64,000 bases of DNA from Acidobacteriota bacterium (GCA_027307115.1 DAHUXN010000035.1:1-64000), one strand, 5' to 3'; shown: positions 34,099-42,960, counted from the stretch's first letter. The notes: generated by a model from the sequence alone, not told the origin. Translations and numbers: made by a program.

Positions 34099-35529
34099 AT
34101 GGCTGGAATGGCCACATCGTCAGAGCGCAGCGTACGGGTTCAAGAGGAGCGCGCCGGGATCCTGCGGCAAATTCCTTCTGTCGACGAACTGCTGAACCGG
34201 CCGAAGATTGCTGAATTGTGCCGGCGGGCTGGCCGCGAATTCACGGTGGAAATTACGCGTCGCGCGCTGGCCGACGTGCGCCAACAAGCGGCGGTCGAAA
34301 CACTATCCGTGGCCGTCGCGGATCTCGAAAAACAAATTGTTGCGCGGATTGGAGCTGAACTCGCGGCGTCACTGCGAGGCGTGATCAACGCGACAGGAGT
34401 CGTGCTGCACACGAATCTGGGGCGGGCGCCGATCGGGAAATCGGCTGCCGAGCACCTTACCGCGACAGCCACGCGCTATTCGAACCTGGAATATGACCTC
34501 GCTGAAGGAGCGCGCGGGAAGCGCGACGTTCACACCAACAAGCTGCTGGCGGAGCTGGTCGGCGCGGAGGCGGCAATCGTTGTGAACAACAACGCAGCGG
34601 CCGTGTTCTTGACTTTGAACACTCTGGCAAAAGGCGCTGAAGTGGTTGTGTCGCGCGGCGAGTTGATTGAAATTGGCGATGGATTTCGCATTCCCGACAT
34701 AATGACGCAGAGCGGCGTGGAACTGCGCGAGGTGGGTACGACGAATCGGACGCGATTAGCAGATTACGAGCGCGCCGTGAACGAGCGAACGCGCCTGCTT
34801 CTGCGCGTGCATCCGTCGAATTTCCGCATCGTTGGCTTTACAAAAAGGCCGACGCTTGAGGAACTTGTAGCGGTTGGCAAACGCTTGGGGATCCCGGTGG
34901 TTGAGGACCTCGGTTCAGGCTGTTTGGTGAATCTTTCCAGTGCGGGAATAGACGAACCCATTGCACGCGCGAGTTTCGATGCGGGAGTGGATGTCGTTAC
35001 ATTCAGCGGCGATAAATTGCTCGGAGGCCCGCAGGCGGGAATCATTGCAGGCAAGAAAGACGTTGTGGAACGAATCCGGCGCAATCCGCTGTTTCGCGCC
35101 CTGCGCGTGGACAAGTTGACGATTGCCGTCCTAGAAATGACGCTGCGCGCTTATCGGCGAGGCGCGTGGGACGAGATTCCGGCGCTGCGGATGATTCGCA
35201 CGACGGCGAGTGAAATCGATCAGCGGGCGTGCGCGTTTGTGGCACGATTGAACGATAGATTGCCAAAAGACGCGACACTCGAAATTCGCGAAGGGTCGTC
35301 GGTGATTGGCGGAGGCTCAACGCCGGATCAGAAATTGCCAACGAGCTTGGTCGCGATCGCCAGCCGTCGTTATTCCGCTGCCGCTCTCGAAGAGCGGCTC
35401 CGCCGGCCAGCAGGCGGCACGCCCGTGATTGCACGAATCGAGGAAGATCGGCTGGTGATCGACTTACGCACGGTTTTCGTCGAAGAAGAAGAGACCCTCG
35501 GCGAAGCAGTGATTACGGCGTTGAATTAG
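34099..35529 (+). CDS. selA: L-seryl-tRNA(Sec) selenium transferase SelA
   Basis: A PLP enzyme converting Ser-tRNA(Sec) to Sec-tRNA(Sec) with selenophosphate. The N-terminus resembles the family (RQIPSVDELLNRPKIAELCRRAGR), followed by VINATGVVLHTNLGRAPIG, the nucleotide-like EYDLAEGARGKRDVHTNKLLAELVGAEAAIVVNNNAAAVFLTL, and the PLP lysine in DVVTFSGDKLLGGPQAGII. About 476 residues. The start is uncertain: ATG 34099 or 34108 fit the family length, while a TTG at 34072 has AAAGGG upstream. No selB, selD or tRNA(Sec) gene is in the window. Confidence 0.93.
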   Translation: MAGMATSSERSVRVQEERAGILRQIPSVDELLNRPKIAELCRRAGREFTVEITRRALADVRQQAAVETLSVAVADLEKQIVARIGAELAASLRGVINATGVVLHTNLGRAPIGKSAAEHLTATATRYSNLEYDLAEGARGKRDVHTNKLLAELVGAEAAIVVNNNAAAVFLTLNTLAKGAEVVVSRGELIEIGDGFRIPDIMTQSGVELREVGTTNRTRLADYERAVNERTRLLLRVHPSNFRIVGFTKRPTLEELVAVGKRLGIPVVEDLGSGCLVNLSSAGIDEPIARASFDAGVDVVTFSGDKLLGGPQAGIIAGKKDVVERIRRNPLFRALRVDKLTIAVLEMTLRAYRRGAWDEIPALRMIRTTASEIDQRACAFVARLNDRLPKDATLEIREGSSVIGGGSTPDQKLPTSLVAIASRRYSAAALEERLRRPAGGTPVIARIEEDRLVIDLRTVFVEEEETLGEAVITALN

Positions 35530-35568
35530 CGCGCGCCGTTGTGGAAATTCCTGCCGCGTTGCAACGCT

Positions 35569-36321
35569 TTACAAATGATTTATGCAGCTTGCCACACACG
35601 CCGCGCCGAATCCGTTGTCGATGTTGACCACGCTGATGTTGGACGCGCAACTGTTGAGCATGGCAAGCAGCGCCGTCAGACCTGAAAAACTTGCGCCATA
35701 GCCGACACTCGTCGGCACGGCAATCAGCGGTACGCTGACGAGCCCCGCGACTACGCTCGGCAGCGCGCCTTCCATTCCCGCGGCGCAAATAATCACGCGC
35801 GCGGCGGCGAGTTTGTCGCGATGCTTGAGCAGCCGGTGCAAGCCGGCCACGCCGACGTCATATAGCGCCTCGGCTCGATTGCCCAACATTTCCGCGGTGA
35901 TGAGCGCTTCTTCGGCGACCGGAATATCGCTGGTACCCGCGGTGACGACCAGAATCAGCCCCTTGCCGGTGACAGCGCTGCTCCGGTGAATGGTTATCGC
36001 GCCGGACAGTTCGTGGAATTTTGCTCCGCGTGCGATGCGCCGCACCGCGCGGTACGTTTTCGCATCGGCGCGCGTGATCAAAATATTGTGCGTGGATTTC
36101 GCGCGGAGCATTCCGCGAACAATCTCCGCAACCTGCTTGGGAGATTTGCCGCGCGCGAAAATCACTTCGGGATAGCCCTGACGCAGCGAGCGATGATGGT
36201 CGATCTTGGCGAAGCCAAGATCCTCGAACGGAAGATTTTTCAGGCGCACCGCTGCCTGTTCGGACGACATGCGTCCCTTCTTCACCGCGGCCAAAAATTC
36301 GCGAATGTCAAATTCATTCAT
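35569..36321 (-). CDS. larB: nickel-pincer cofactor biosynthesis carboxylase LarB
   Basis: LarB carboxylates and hydrolyses nicotinic acid adenine dinucleotide to begin the nickel-pincer cofactor of lactate racemase and relatives. The C-terminal PurE-like domain is clear: [60 protein letters not shown], and [29 protein letters not shown]. The N-terminal ~70 residues carry the LarB-specific [25 protein letters not shown]. About 250 residues from ATG 36321, preferred over an upstream frame lacking similarity. larC, larE and a racemase are not in the window. Confidence 0.92.
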   Translation of the reverse strand: MNEFDIREFLAAVKKGRMSSEQAAVRLKNLPFEDLGFAKIDHHRSLRQGYPEVIFARGKSPKQVAEIVRGMLRAKSTHNILITRADAKTYRAVRRIARGAKFHELSGAITIHRSSAVTGKGLILVVTAGTSDIPVAEEALITAEMLGNRAEALYDVGVAGLHRLLKHRDKLAAARVIICAAGMEGALPSVVAGLVSVPLIAVPTSVGYGASFSGLTALLAMLNSCASNISVVNIDNGFGAACVASCINHL

Positions 36322-36341
36322 AGCGCGTCCCAAAAGAACGA

Positions 36342-36520
36342 GCATTCTAGCATTTTGGCGCGATATGAGAGCGCAGCCAACAAACTCTAGATGGATACGG
36401 ACACGGTCCACTCAAAAAGCAGAAATGATTCCACGGGCACAGTGGTAAGGGCTGATTCTCAAGGGACTCTTCATCTCGTCGGCCTCTTCAAATGCGTCAC
36501 GCATTCTAGCATTTCAGCGC
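36342..36520. repeat. pair of 20-bp near-identical direct repeats between larB and ubiX
   Basis: GCATTCTAGCATTT occurs at 36342-36355 and again at 36501-36514; each is followed by two variable bases and GCGC, giving 18 of 20 identical positions. The first copy lies in the larB leader, the second just upstream of the -35 element of ubiX. They could be operator sites shared by the divergent units. Confidence 0.5.
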
Positions 36521-36521
36521 C

Positions 36522-36551
36522 TTGACTTTGCCGGAAGCCGCTGCCTAGACT
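36522..36551 (+). promoter_or_regulatory. probable sigma-70-type promoter of ubiX-ubiA-mqnE
   Basis: TTGACT (36522-36527) and TAGACT (36546-36551) are spaced by 18 bases and lie 35 bases upstream of the ubiX start codon. A 20-bp repeat ends one base before the -35 element. Confidence 0.45.
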
Positions 36552-36585
36552 CAAGAATTCGGCTTATCGCGGGATTCATATTCCA

Positions 36586-37218
36586 ATGGCACATACTGAA
36601 GGCAAGGTCATTACAGTTGGCGTGACGGGCGCGAGCGGCGCCATCTATGCGCAGACAATTCTGCGCTTACTGGATGCCGATGCGCGCGTTGGGCGCGTCT
36701 ATTTTGTGGCGAGCGACGTGGGGCTGCGCTTGATTGCGACCGAGCTCGGCATCGTTGCGCAAGAGCCAAAGAAGCTGCCCGGCCTGCTGACTGGCACGGC
36801 CGCGAAGAAAATTGAGCTTCTGCCGAATCGCGACGTGGGCGCCGCGATTGCGTCGGGAAGTGCTCGCGTTGACGCCATGGCGGTGATCCCGTGTTCGGCG
36901 GGTGCGTTGGGCGCAATCGCTTCCGGCACCAGCGATGATTTGCTGACGCGCGCGGCCGACGTCTGCCTGAAAGAGCGGCGAACGCTGGTGCTTTGCCTGC
37001 GCGAAACGCCCCTCAATCGTATTCACCTTGAAAACATGCTGCGGGTACACGATGCGGGAGCCGTGGTAATGCCGGCGATGCCCGCGTTTTATTACGGGCC
37101 AAAGCAAATTGGCGATATCGTCGAACAGTTTGTGTACCGCGTGCTGGCGCAACTCGGCCTGCCTCAGGCGGAGCAATATCGCTGGCAAGGCGGCGCGCGC
37201 GGAGACAAAAAAGCATGA
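36586..37218 (+). CDS. ubiX: UbiX-type flavin prenyltransferase
   Basis: Attaches a dimethylallyl group to FMN, making the prenylated flavin cofactor of UbiD-type decarboxylases. The flavin-binding start VITVGVTGASGAIYAQTILRLL is diagnostic, with VIPCSAGALGAIASGTSDDLLTRAADVCLKERRTLVLCLRETPLNRIHLENML and GAVVMPAMPAFYY completing the family. 210 residues, full length. Its place directly upstream of ubiA and mqnE suggests service in late menaquinone synthesis by the futalosine route, where UbiX/UbiD-like proteins decarboxylate the naphthoate intermediate. No ubiD-like gene is in the window. Confidence 0.93.
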   Translation: MAHTEGKVITVGVTGASGAIYAQTILRLLDADARVGRVYFVASDVGLRLIATELGIVAQEPKKLPGLLTGTAAKKIELLPNRDVGAAIASGSARVDAMAVIPCSAGALGAIASGTSDDLLTRAADVCLKERRTLVLCLRETPLNRIHLENMLRVHDAGAVVMPAMPAFYYGPKQIGDIVEQFVYRVLAQLGLPQAEQYRWQGGARGDKKA

Positions 37219-37276
37219 CACTCGAAAGAATGTCCTCCAAAGCATTGAGCTGCGACATGCTGATCGCGATGGATCG

Positions 37277-38164
37277 ATGACGCACAGCCGAATTCGCACC
37301 GTGTTCGAAATGATCAAGTTCGAGCATTCGATTTTTGCGCTGCCGTTCGCGCTGGTCGGGGCACTGCTGGCCGAGCGCGCAGGACGCAATGCGTGGCCGG
37401 CGCCGCGAATTATTGTCTGGCAACTCTGCTGGATCGTGGTGGCGATGGTCGGTGCACGTTCCGCGGCGATGACTATGAACCGTATCGCCGATATTCGCTA
37501 CGACAGGGCGAATCCGCGTACACAGAATCGCGCGCTTCCAACTGGACAATTGTCGCTTTCTTTTGCGTGGGTATTTACGCTGGCATCCGCAGCTGTGCTT
37601 GTGATTGCCGCATGGCAGCTCAATCGGCTCGCGCTCGAATTATCTCCTGTTGCTCTGGCAATTCTGTTTCTCTATTCCTACACGAAGCGATTCACGATGT
37701 GGTCGCATCTTGTGCTTGGATTCTGCTTGGGCATGTCGCCGGCGGCGGCGTGGATCGCGGTGCGCGGCTCGCTCGATTGGCGAATGTTGATCCTATGCGC
37801 CGCCGTGACGCTATGGGTCGGTGGATTCGATGTGCTCTACGCTTGCCAGGACGTCGAATTCGACAAACAGGCGGGACTGTATTCGATTCCGAAGACCTTT
37901 GGCGTCGCGCGGGCGCTGATGATAGCTCGCGCAATGCACGTCACCATGGTTGCGCTGCTGGCGTGGCTGGCGTGGAGCTTCGGGCTCGCGTGGCCGGCGT
38001 GGGCGGGAATCGCGGTGGTCGCGGCGCTTCTTGCTTATGAGCATTCCCTTGTGAAACCCGACGATTTGAGCAAAATGAATGCTGCGTTTTTCGCCGTGAA
38101 TGGCTATATTAGTTTATTGTTCCTGTTGTTCTGGGGAACGGCTACGATTGTGACCCGGTTTTAG
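37277..38164 (+). CDS. UbiA-family polyprenyltransferase (menaquinone pathway, MqnP-like)
   Basis: A 295-residue integral membrane prenyltransferase with eight or nine hydrophobic segments. The two Asp-rich motifs that bind polyprenyl diphosphate through magnesium are seen as NRIADIRYDRANPRTQNRALPTG (near residue 70) and YACQDVEFDKQAG (near residue 190). It lies between ubiX and mqnE, so it probably prenylates the dihydroxynaphthoate-type intermediate of futalosine-dependent menaquinone synthesis. The start at ATG 37277 follows the ubiX stop by 58 bp; the longer frame would overlap ubiX. ubiA of ubiquinone synthesis is a less likely alternative. Confidence 0.88.
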   Translation: MTHSRIRTVFEMIKFEHSIFALPFALVGALLAERAGRNAWPAPRIIVWQLCWIVVAMVGARSAAMTMNRIADIRYDRANPRTQNRALPTGQLSLSFAWVFTLASAAVLVIAAWQLNRLALELSPVALAILFLYSYTKRFTMWSHLVLGFCLGMSPAAAWIAVRGSLDWRMLILCAAVTLWVGGFDVLYACQDVEFDKQAGLYSIPKTFGVARALMIARAMHVTMVALLAWLAWSFGLAWPAWAGIAVVAALLAYEHSLVKPDDLSKMNAAFFAVNGYISLLFLLFWGTATIVTRF

Positions 38165-38174
38165 CTGGGCATCC

Positions 38175-39347
38175 ATGAACACCGACCTGCACATCACCGA
38201 CGCGCGGATTGAACCGGTTGCGGCGAAAGTGCTCGCCGACGAGCGGCTTTCGGCCGACGACGGCCTGGCGCTCTATGAATCGAATGATCTGCTTGCCATT
38301 GGATGGCTCGCGAATCATGTTCGCGAGAAGCGTCACGGCAACCTCTGCTACTACAACATCAACCGGCACATCAATCCCACGAATGTGTGCGGCGCGCATT
38401 GCAGGCTCTGCGCTTTTGGACGCGACAACAATGCAGCAGGCGCGTACAGCTACTCGCTCGAAGAAATCTGGGAGCGCGCGGGGCAGGGCGTTGCGGAAGG
38501 CGCGACCGAATTTCACATCGTAGGCGGGCTGCATCCCGATTTGCCGTTTTCGTTTTACCTCGACATGATTCGCGGCCTCAAGCAGCGCTTCCCGCAAGTG
38601 CATCTGAAGGCGTTCACGATGGTCGAAGTGGGATTTTACGCGCGCATCTCAAAACTTTCCGTGCGCGACACTTTGCTGGCCATGAAAGATGCGGGAGTCG
38701 ACTCGCTACCCGGCGGCGGCGCGGAAATTTTCAATCCGCGCGTGCGTAAAATTATTTGCGACCATAAAACAAGCGGCCGCATGTGGCTCGATATCGCCCG
38801 CGCGGCGCACGAAATCGGGCTGCGTTCGAACGCCACGATGCTGTACGGCCACATCGAAACGCCGGAAGAACGCGTCGAGCATTTGCTGCTGCTGCGCGAT
38901 TTGCAGGATCGCACCAAAGGCTTTCAGACGTTTATCCCACTGGCCTTTCACCCGGATAACACCGCGCTCGCGCACTTGCCCAAGCCGACCGGATTCGACG
39001 ATGTGAAAACGATAGCCGTCTCGCGATTGCTGCTTGATAATTTCGACCACATCAAAGCCTACTGGATCATGCTGACGCCGAAAATCGCGCAGATTGCGCT
39101 GCGATTCGGCGCGGACGACATCGACGGCACAGTCCTCGAGGAAAAGATTTATCACGACGCGGGCGCTACCACACCTCAGCACATGACTCGCGCGGAACTC
39201 GAACGCCTGATTCGCGCCGCCGGTCGCGTTCCCTTTGAGCGTGATACTTTCTACAATCCCGTCGACCGTTCCAAAATGCCGCCCGCCCGCACCGCCAACC
39301 GCACCGCCGACTTCATCCCACAAACATCTCTTTCGTTGAACGTATAG
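38175..39347 (+). CDS. mqnE: aminofutalosine synthase MqnE
   Basis: Radical-SAM enzyme joining 3-(1-carboxyvinyl)oxybenzoate and SAM to give aminodeoxyfutalosine. The 390-residue sequence shows the CGAHCRLCAF cluster motif (C-x3-C-x2-C, residues ~71-78), preceded by GNLCYYNINRHINPTNVC, and GGLHPDLPFSFYLDMI, PGGGAEIF and the NATMLYGHIETPEERVEHLLLLRDLQ block typical of MqnE rather than MqnC. It starts 10 bp after ubiA. The cluster ubiX-ubiA-mqnE shows that the organism makes menaquinone by the futalosine route. Confidence 0.95.
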   Translation: MNTDLHITDARIEPVAAKVLADERLSADDGLALYESNDLLAIGWLANHVREKRHGNLCYYNINRHINPTNVCGAHCRLCAFGRDNNAAGAYSYSLEEIWERAGQGVAEGATEFHIVGGLHPDLPFSFYLDMIRGLKQRFPQVHLKAFTMVEVGFYARISKLSVRDTLLAMKDAGVDSLPGGGAEIFNPRVRKIICDHKTSGRMWLDIARAAHEIGLRSNATMLYGHIETPEERVEHLLLLRDLQDRTKGFQTFIPLAFHPDNTALAHLPKPTGFDDVKTIAVSRLLLDNFDHIKAYWIMLTPKIAQIALRFGADDIDGTVLEEKIYHDAGATTPQHMTRAELERLIRAAGRVPFERDTFYNPVDRSKMPPARTANRTADFIPQTSLSLNV

Positions 39348-39360
39348 AACGGAATTCCTC

Positions 39361-39876
39361 TTGCCGCAAAACCACGAACTTTTCTCGACCTTGAATCAAG
39401 TGAAGTATCTATATCTGAACCAGATTTCAGAGCCGCGTGACAACTCCGTGCGCATCGTGGTTGACGAGGCCACAGATGTCCCGATGAATGCAGGTGAGAA
39501 GAAGTCTATGGTCGACCTGCACCCTGAAATCGCCAAGATTGCCCGAGGCGCTAGAGCTATCAAGTCGACGAATGAGTGCAGGAGATTCGAGCTGCTTTGG
39601 GATCGGTATATCGCATATTTGGTGACGGAGGAAGCTGCTGGGTCGATGGGCCACTATGAAGATGAGATCTCCGAAGGCGGCCTCTTTAGTGTTTTCAGGA
39701 AGTCACATTTCCTCGATCACCTTTCACGCGACACAGGCGGTCACACGAAACCCATTCTCCATTTCAAAATCACCTGTCTCAATCACTTGATAGACGTAGC
39801 GTCTTATGAGCCGCCGGAGATACGACTACTGGGCAATGTCTCTAAGGATCAAAGGAAGCAGATCAAACCTAACTGA
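39361..39876 (+). CDS. hypothetical protein
   Basis: A 171-residue soluble protein I do not recognise. It has no signal peptide or membrane segment. Notable features: a central segment with conserved-looking RRFELLWDRYIAYLVTEEAAGS, an acidic stretch (HYEDEISEGGLF), then KSHFLDHLSRDTGGHTKPILHFKITCLNHLIDVASYEPPEIRLL, where several His and Asp residues could bind a metal or form an active site. The start is a TTG at 39361, 13 bp after mqnE, with only a weak ribosome binding site. Its GC content is visibly lower than that of mqnE, and its codons differ, suggesting acquisition. The 3' end overlaps the convergent glycosyltransferase gene by 8 bp. Confidence 0.65.
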   Translation: MPQNHELFSTLNQVKYLYLNQISEPRDNSVRIVVDEATDVPMNAGEKKSMVDLHPEIAKIARGARAIKSTNECRRFELLWDRYIAYLVTEEAAGSMGHYEDEISEGGLFSVFRKSHFLDHLSRDTGGHTKPILHFKITCLNHLIDVASYEPPEIRLLGNVSKDQRKQIKPN

Positions 39877-41227
39877 TTCGCGCAGCAACATCCTGCTGCA
39901 AACCGTTTCTTCGGCGCACTAGTTGCCACCCCATCCATCCATAAAACGGCGCGTACTCCAGCCAAAGCATAAGCGGGCTCCAGCGCCAATCGCCGAGGAT
40001 GCCATAGCGAATCAGCGTGTGGTACGACAGGAATTGCAGAATCGTCAGCAGCAGCCATGCCGGATTGGGGAAGAAGCACAGGAACGGAATGATCCATGTG
40101 AAGTACCACGAGTACGCGTTCGGCGAGAGCATCAGGATGGCGCCGAAAATCAGATAGGCGGCGCGCTTGGGTTCGAGACGCCGTGCGGCTGCCCACAGCG
40201 CAAGCGCGACAACGATTCCTACGCCGATTCCCGACGCCCAATCCGCCGAACCGCTGAAGGCCCTGAGCACCGAAAACAAACTGGCGTTGTTATCCTGGAA
40301 GTGCGCGCCGAAATAGGCCAGGGTCGGGGGAATCTGTGCCCAGGCAGACCGATAAGGCCAAAAGCACAATCCAGCCAGGGCCGCCGAAGCGAAAGCTGCC
40401 GCCCAAGAGACGCCCGAACGAGGCCAACCAGCCCGTCGCAGCCACAGTGGGAAGAGCAGCACGGGAAACACTTTCAGGAGCCCTCCTGCCGCAAGCAGAA
40501 TCGTTGACACCCCTATCCGCGACCGTATAATTAGGAGTGCCGCTACCAGCGCGGCTAAGGCCAAAGAATCGCTGTGGCCGGTGCCCGCGAATTCGACCAC
40601 CACCAGCGGATTCCAGGCATAAATCGCCAGACGGAAGTTCCTTTGAGGATTCGACCGCAGGCAAATGGCCAGAAGAAAAACGGTCAGCAGGTCCGCGAGA
40701 AAAAATGGTAGCTTGAACGCGACGTTGCCGGGCAAAAATCGGGCCGCGGCGCGGAAGACAAGTTCGGCGAGCGGCGGATAGATATTGGGCATATCGTGAG
40801 CGGACAACGGATGTCCTAGGGGCGTCTCGCGAGCGCCAAGCGCCAAAGTGTCGGGCTTGACCAGGTACGGGTTATACCCGGCGAGCTGAATTTGGCCGTC
40901 CCAGTGGTAACGATAGGGGTCGCTCGAAAGGCTTGGCACAAGCGGAAGCAGCGTGACGCGGAAGAGCACAGCGCCGAGGAGAATCACCCAGAGCGTTGCG
41001 CGACGGTCGGGCACATGTTCGAGGGCGTAGAGAATCACAAAGTAAACGATGCCGGCGCCCAGGCCGGTGGCGATTGTTTCGATGACATGAACTTCCAGAT
41101 TGCCGAAGTGATACAGAATGACGAATAGGACTTCCAGGAAGATCAATCCCGCCACGGCGACGGCGGTTTGCGAGCGACGCGAAGTTGGCGTTTCCGCGCG
41201 CTTCCTGGCTTCCGCGCGAATACTCAT
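39869..41227 (-). CDS. GT87/DUF2029-type membrane glycosyltransferase
   Basis: A 452-residue protein with about eleven membrane segments. The luminal-loop motif SSDPYRYHWDGQIQLAGYNPY, with its acidic pair, is typical of polyprenyl-phosphate-sugar-dependent GT-C enzymes of the DUF2029/GT87 (mannosyltransferase-like) group; further conserved parts are MPNIYPPLAELVFRAAARF and GHSDSLALAALVAALL. These enzymes transfer a sugar from a lipid-linked donor on the outer face of the inner membrane. It is divergent from a GT2 enzyme gene only tens of bases away, and the pair may act in one glycan pathway. The acceptor is unknown. Confidence 0.82.
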   Translation of the reverse strand: MSIRAEARKRAETPTSRRSQTAVAVAGLIFLEVLFVILYHFGNLEVHVIETIATGLGAGIVYFVILYALEHVPDRRATLWVILLGAVLFRVTLLPLVPSLSSDPYRYHWDGQIQLAGYNPYLVKPDTLALGARETPLGHPLSAHDMPNIYPPLAELVFRAAARFLPGNVAFKLPFFLADLLTVFLLAICLRSNPQRNFRLAIYAWNPLVVVEFAGTGHSDSLALAALVAALLIIRSRIGVSTILLAAGGLLKVFPVLLFPLWLRRAGWPRSGVSWAAAFASAALAGLCFWPYRSAWAQIPPTLAYFGAHFQDNNASLFSVLRAFSGSADWASGIGVGIVVALALWAAARRLEPKRAAYLIFGAILMLSPNAYSWYFTWIIPFLCFFPNPAWLLLTILQFLSYHTLIRYGILGDWRWSPLMLWLEYAPFYGWMGWQLVRRRNGLQQDVAARIS

Positions 41228-41268
41228 GCGAGGGTAAAGACGAAGTGGACTTTCATTCCCTGTTGGCG

Positions 41269-42882
41269 ATGATGATTGCGGTAGCGACGAATCCGGTCAC
41301 GGATTATCTGCGCAAACTCACCAATCGCACTTTCAGCGGTATCTACCAACCGAACGCGTTTGACCTGCTTATGATGATTCCGTACTTCCTCGTGCTGGGA
41401 GTCTTGGCCGCGTATGGAATCTACCGCTACGTCCTCGTTTACAATTTTTATCATTACCGCCATAACGTGCCTGGCCCGCCGCCGCCGGTAAAAGAATGGC
41501 CCAAGGTTACCATACAGCTTCCCATCTACAACGAACGCTACGTGATCGAGCGCCTTGTCGACTGTGTTGCACAGTTCGATTATCCGCACGAATTGCTGGA
41601 CATTCAGGTCCTGGATGATTCGACGGATGAAACGCGGCAAGTAGCGCGCGCGTGCGTCGAGCGCCATCAGCAACTCGGCATCCCGATCACGTATATCCAT
41701 CGCGAAAATCGCGAAGGCTACAAGGCCGGGGCGCTGCACGAAGGGCTGAAATCGGCGAAGGGCGAATTTGTCGCCATTTTCGACGCGGACTTTTTGCCGC
41801 CCGCGGATTTCTTGAAGCGCACCATTCCTTATTTCTCCGATGCGAAACTCGGAATGGTGCAGACACGCTGGAGTTACATCAATCGCAATTATTCGGCGCT
41901 CACGGAGGCGGAGGCGATTCTGCTCGATGGACATTTCGTGATCGAGCATGGCGCGCGCTACCGTCGCGGCTCGTTTTTTAACTTCAACGGGACAGGCGGC
42001 GTGTGGCGCCGCACGGCCATCGAAGACGCCGGAGGATGGCAGCACGACACTCTGACGGAGGACACCGATCTTTCCTATCGCGCCCAGCTTCGCGGCTGGC
42101 ATTTCCTTTATTTGCCCGATGTGGATTGCCCGTCGGAACTTCCTGTGGAAATGAACGCCTTCAAATCACAGCAGGCGCGGTGGGCGAAAGGTCTGATGCA
42201 GACAGCGATTAAAATTCTGCCGCGCGTTCTGAAGTCCGATGAACCCGGATTCGTGAAAGCCGAGGCATGTTTTCATCTCACGGCCAACATCAGCTATCCG
42301 CTAATGGTGTTGCTTTCCGTAATTTTGCTGCCCGCGATGATCGTGCGCTTCTATCAGGGATGGTTTCAGATGTGCCTGATCGATTTGCCGCTGTTTCTCG
42401 CTTCCACGTGCTCGATTTCGAGTTTCTACCTGGCGTCGCAGCGCGTCCTCTACCCGAGGACATGGTGGCGCGCGATTTTTTATCTTCCGTTCGTGATGGC
42501 GATCGGAATCGGACTTTCGGTGCGCAACGCCGTGGCCGTTATCGAAGCTCTCGTCGGCAAGCAATCGGAATTTGTGCGCACGCCGAAATACCGCATTGAA
42601 GGCCAGGAGCGCGGCGTGCCGCTCAAGCGCAGATATCGCAATCGCGTGGGATGGGTGCCCTACGCGGAAGTGTTCCTCGGGTTGTATTTTGCGGCGACCA
42701 TCGTTTACGCCATCCAAAACGAGAATTACGTCACCATTCCCTTCTTGGTGCTTTTCGTGTGGGGCTACTTGTACACTGGACTGATGTCGCTCGGACAAGG
42801 AGCGCTGGAGCGCTTTCGAATCGGACGCGTGCCGGAAGCGGGTGAGATTCGTCCTGCTGCGACGAGTATCCCCGGCTTCTAG
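41269..42882 (+). CDS. GT2 processive glycosyltransferase (cellulose-synthase-like, no PilZ)
   Basis: About 537 residues. One membrane segment precedes a GT2 domain with the full beta-glycan synthase signature: VTIQLPIYNERYVIERLVD, LDDSTDET, DADFLPP (D-x-D), TEDTDLSYRA and QQARWAKG (Q-x-x-R-W). Four to five membrane helices follow. This resembles CESA-like/CelA-like synthases found in Acidobacteriota, but it lacks the PilZ regulatory domain of BcsA. The start is uncertain: ATG 41269 is used; GTG 41245 has AGGG ten bases upstream and would not overlap the divergent gene; the longest frame (41185) would. The polymer made is unknown. Confidence 0.85.
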   Translation: MMIAVATNPVTDYLRKLTNRTFSGIYQPNAFDLLMMIPYFLVLGVLAAYGIYRYVLVYNFYHYRHNVPGPPPPVKEWPKVTIQLPIYNERYVIERLVDCVAQFDYPHELLDIQVLDDSTDETRQVARACVERHQQLGIPITYIHRENREGYKAGALHEGLKSAKGEFVAIFDADFLPPADFLKRTIPYFSDAKLGMVQTRWSYINRNYSALTEAEAILLDGHFVIEHGARYRRGSFFNFNGTGGVWRRTAIEDAGGWQHDTLTEDTDLSYRAQLRGWHFLYLPDVDCPSELPVEMNAFKSQQARWAKGLMQTAIKILPRVLKSDEPGFVKAEACFHLTANISYPLMVLLSVILLPAMIVRFYQGWFQMCLIDLPLFLASTCSISSFYLASQRVLYPRTWWRAIFYLPFVMAIGIGLSVRNAVAVIEALVGKQSEFVRTPKYRIEGQERGVPLKRRYRNRVGWVPYAEVFLGLYFAATIVYAIQNENYVTIPFLVLFVWGYLYTGLMSLGQGALERFRIGRVPEAGEIRPAATSIPGF

Positions 42883-42930
42883 TGTGCGTGCAATCCCGTT
42901 AGGGCGCACAAATCAGGCACAAGACCCGCG

Positions 42931-42960
42931 TTGACCGTTTGCTACGCGGCCCGTTATAAT
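42931..42960 (+). promoter_or_regulatory. sigma-70-type promoter of efp
   Basis: TTGACC at 42931-42936 and a perfect TATAAT at 42955-42960 are spaced by 18 bases. The predicted transcript starts near 42967, leaving a leader of about 80 bases before efp at 43047. This is the clearest promoter in the window. Confidence 0.75.
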
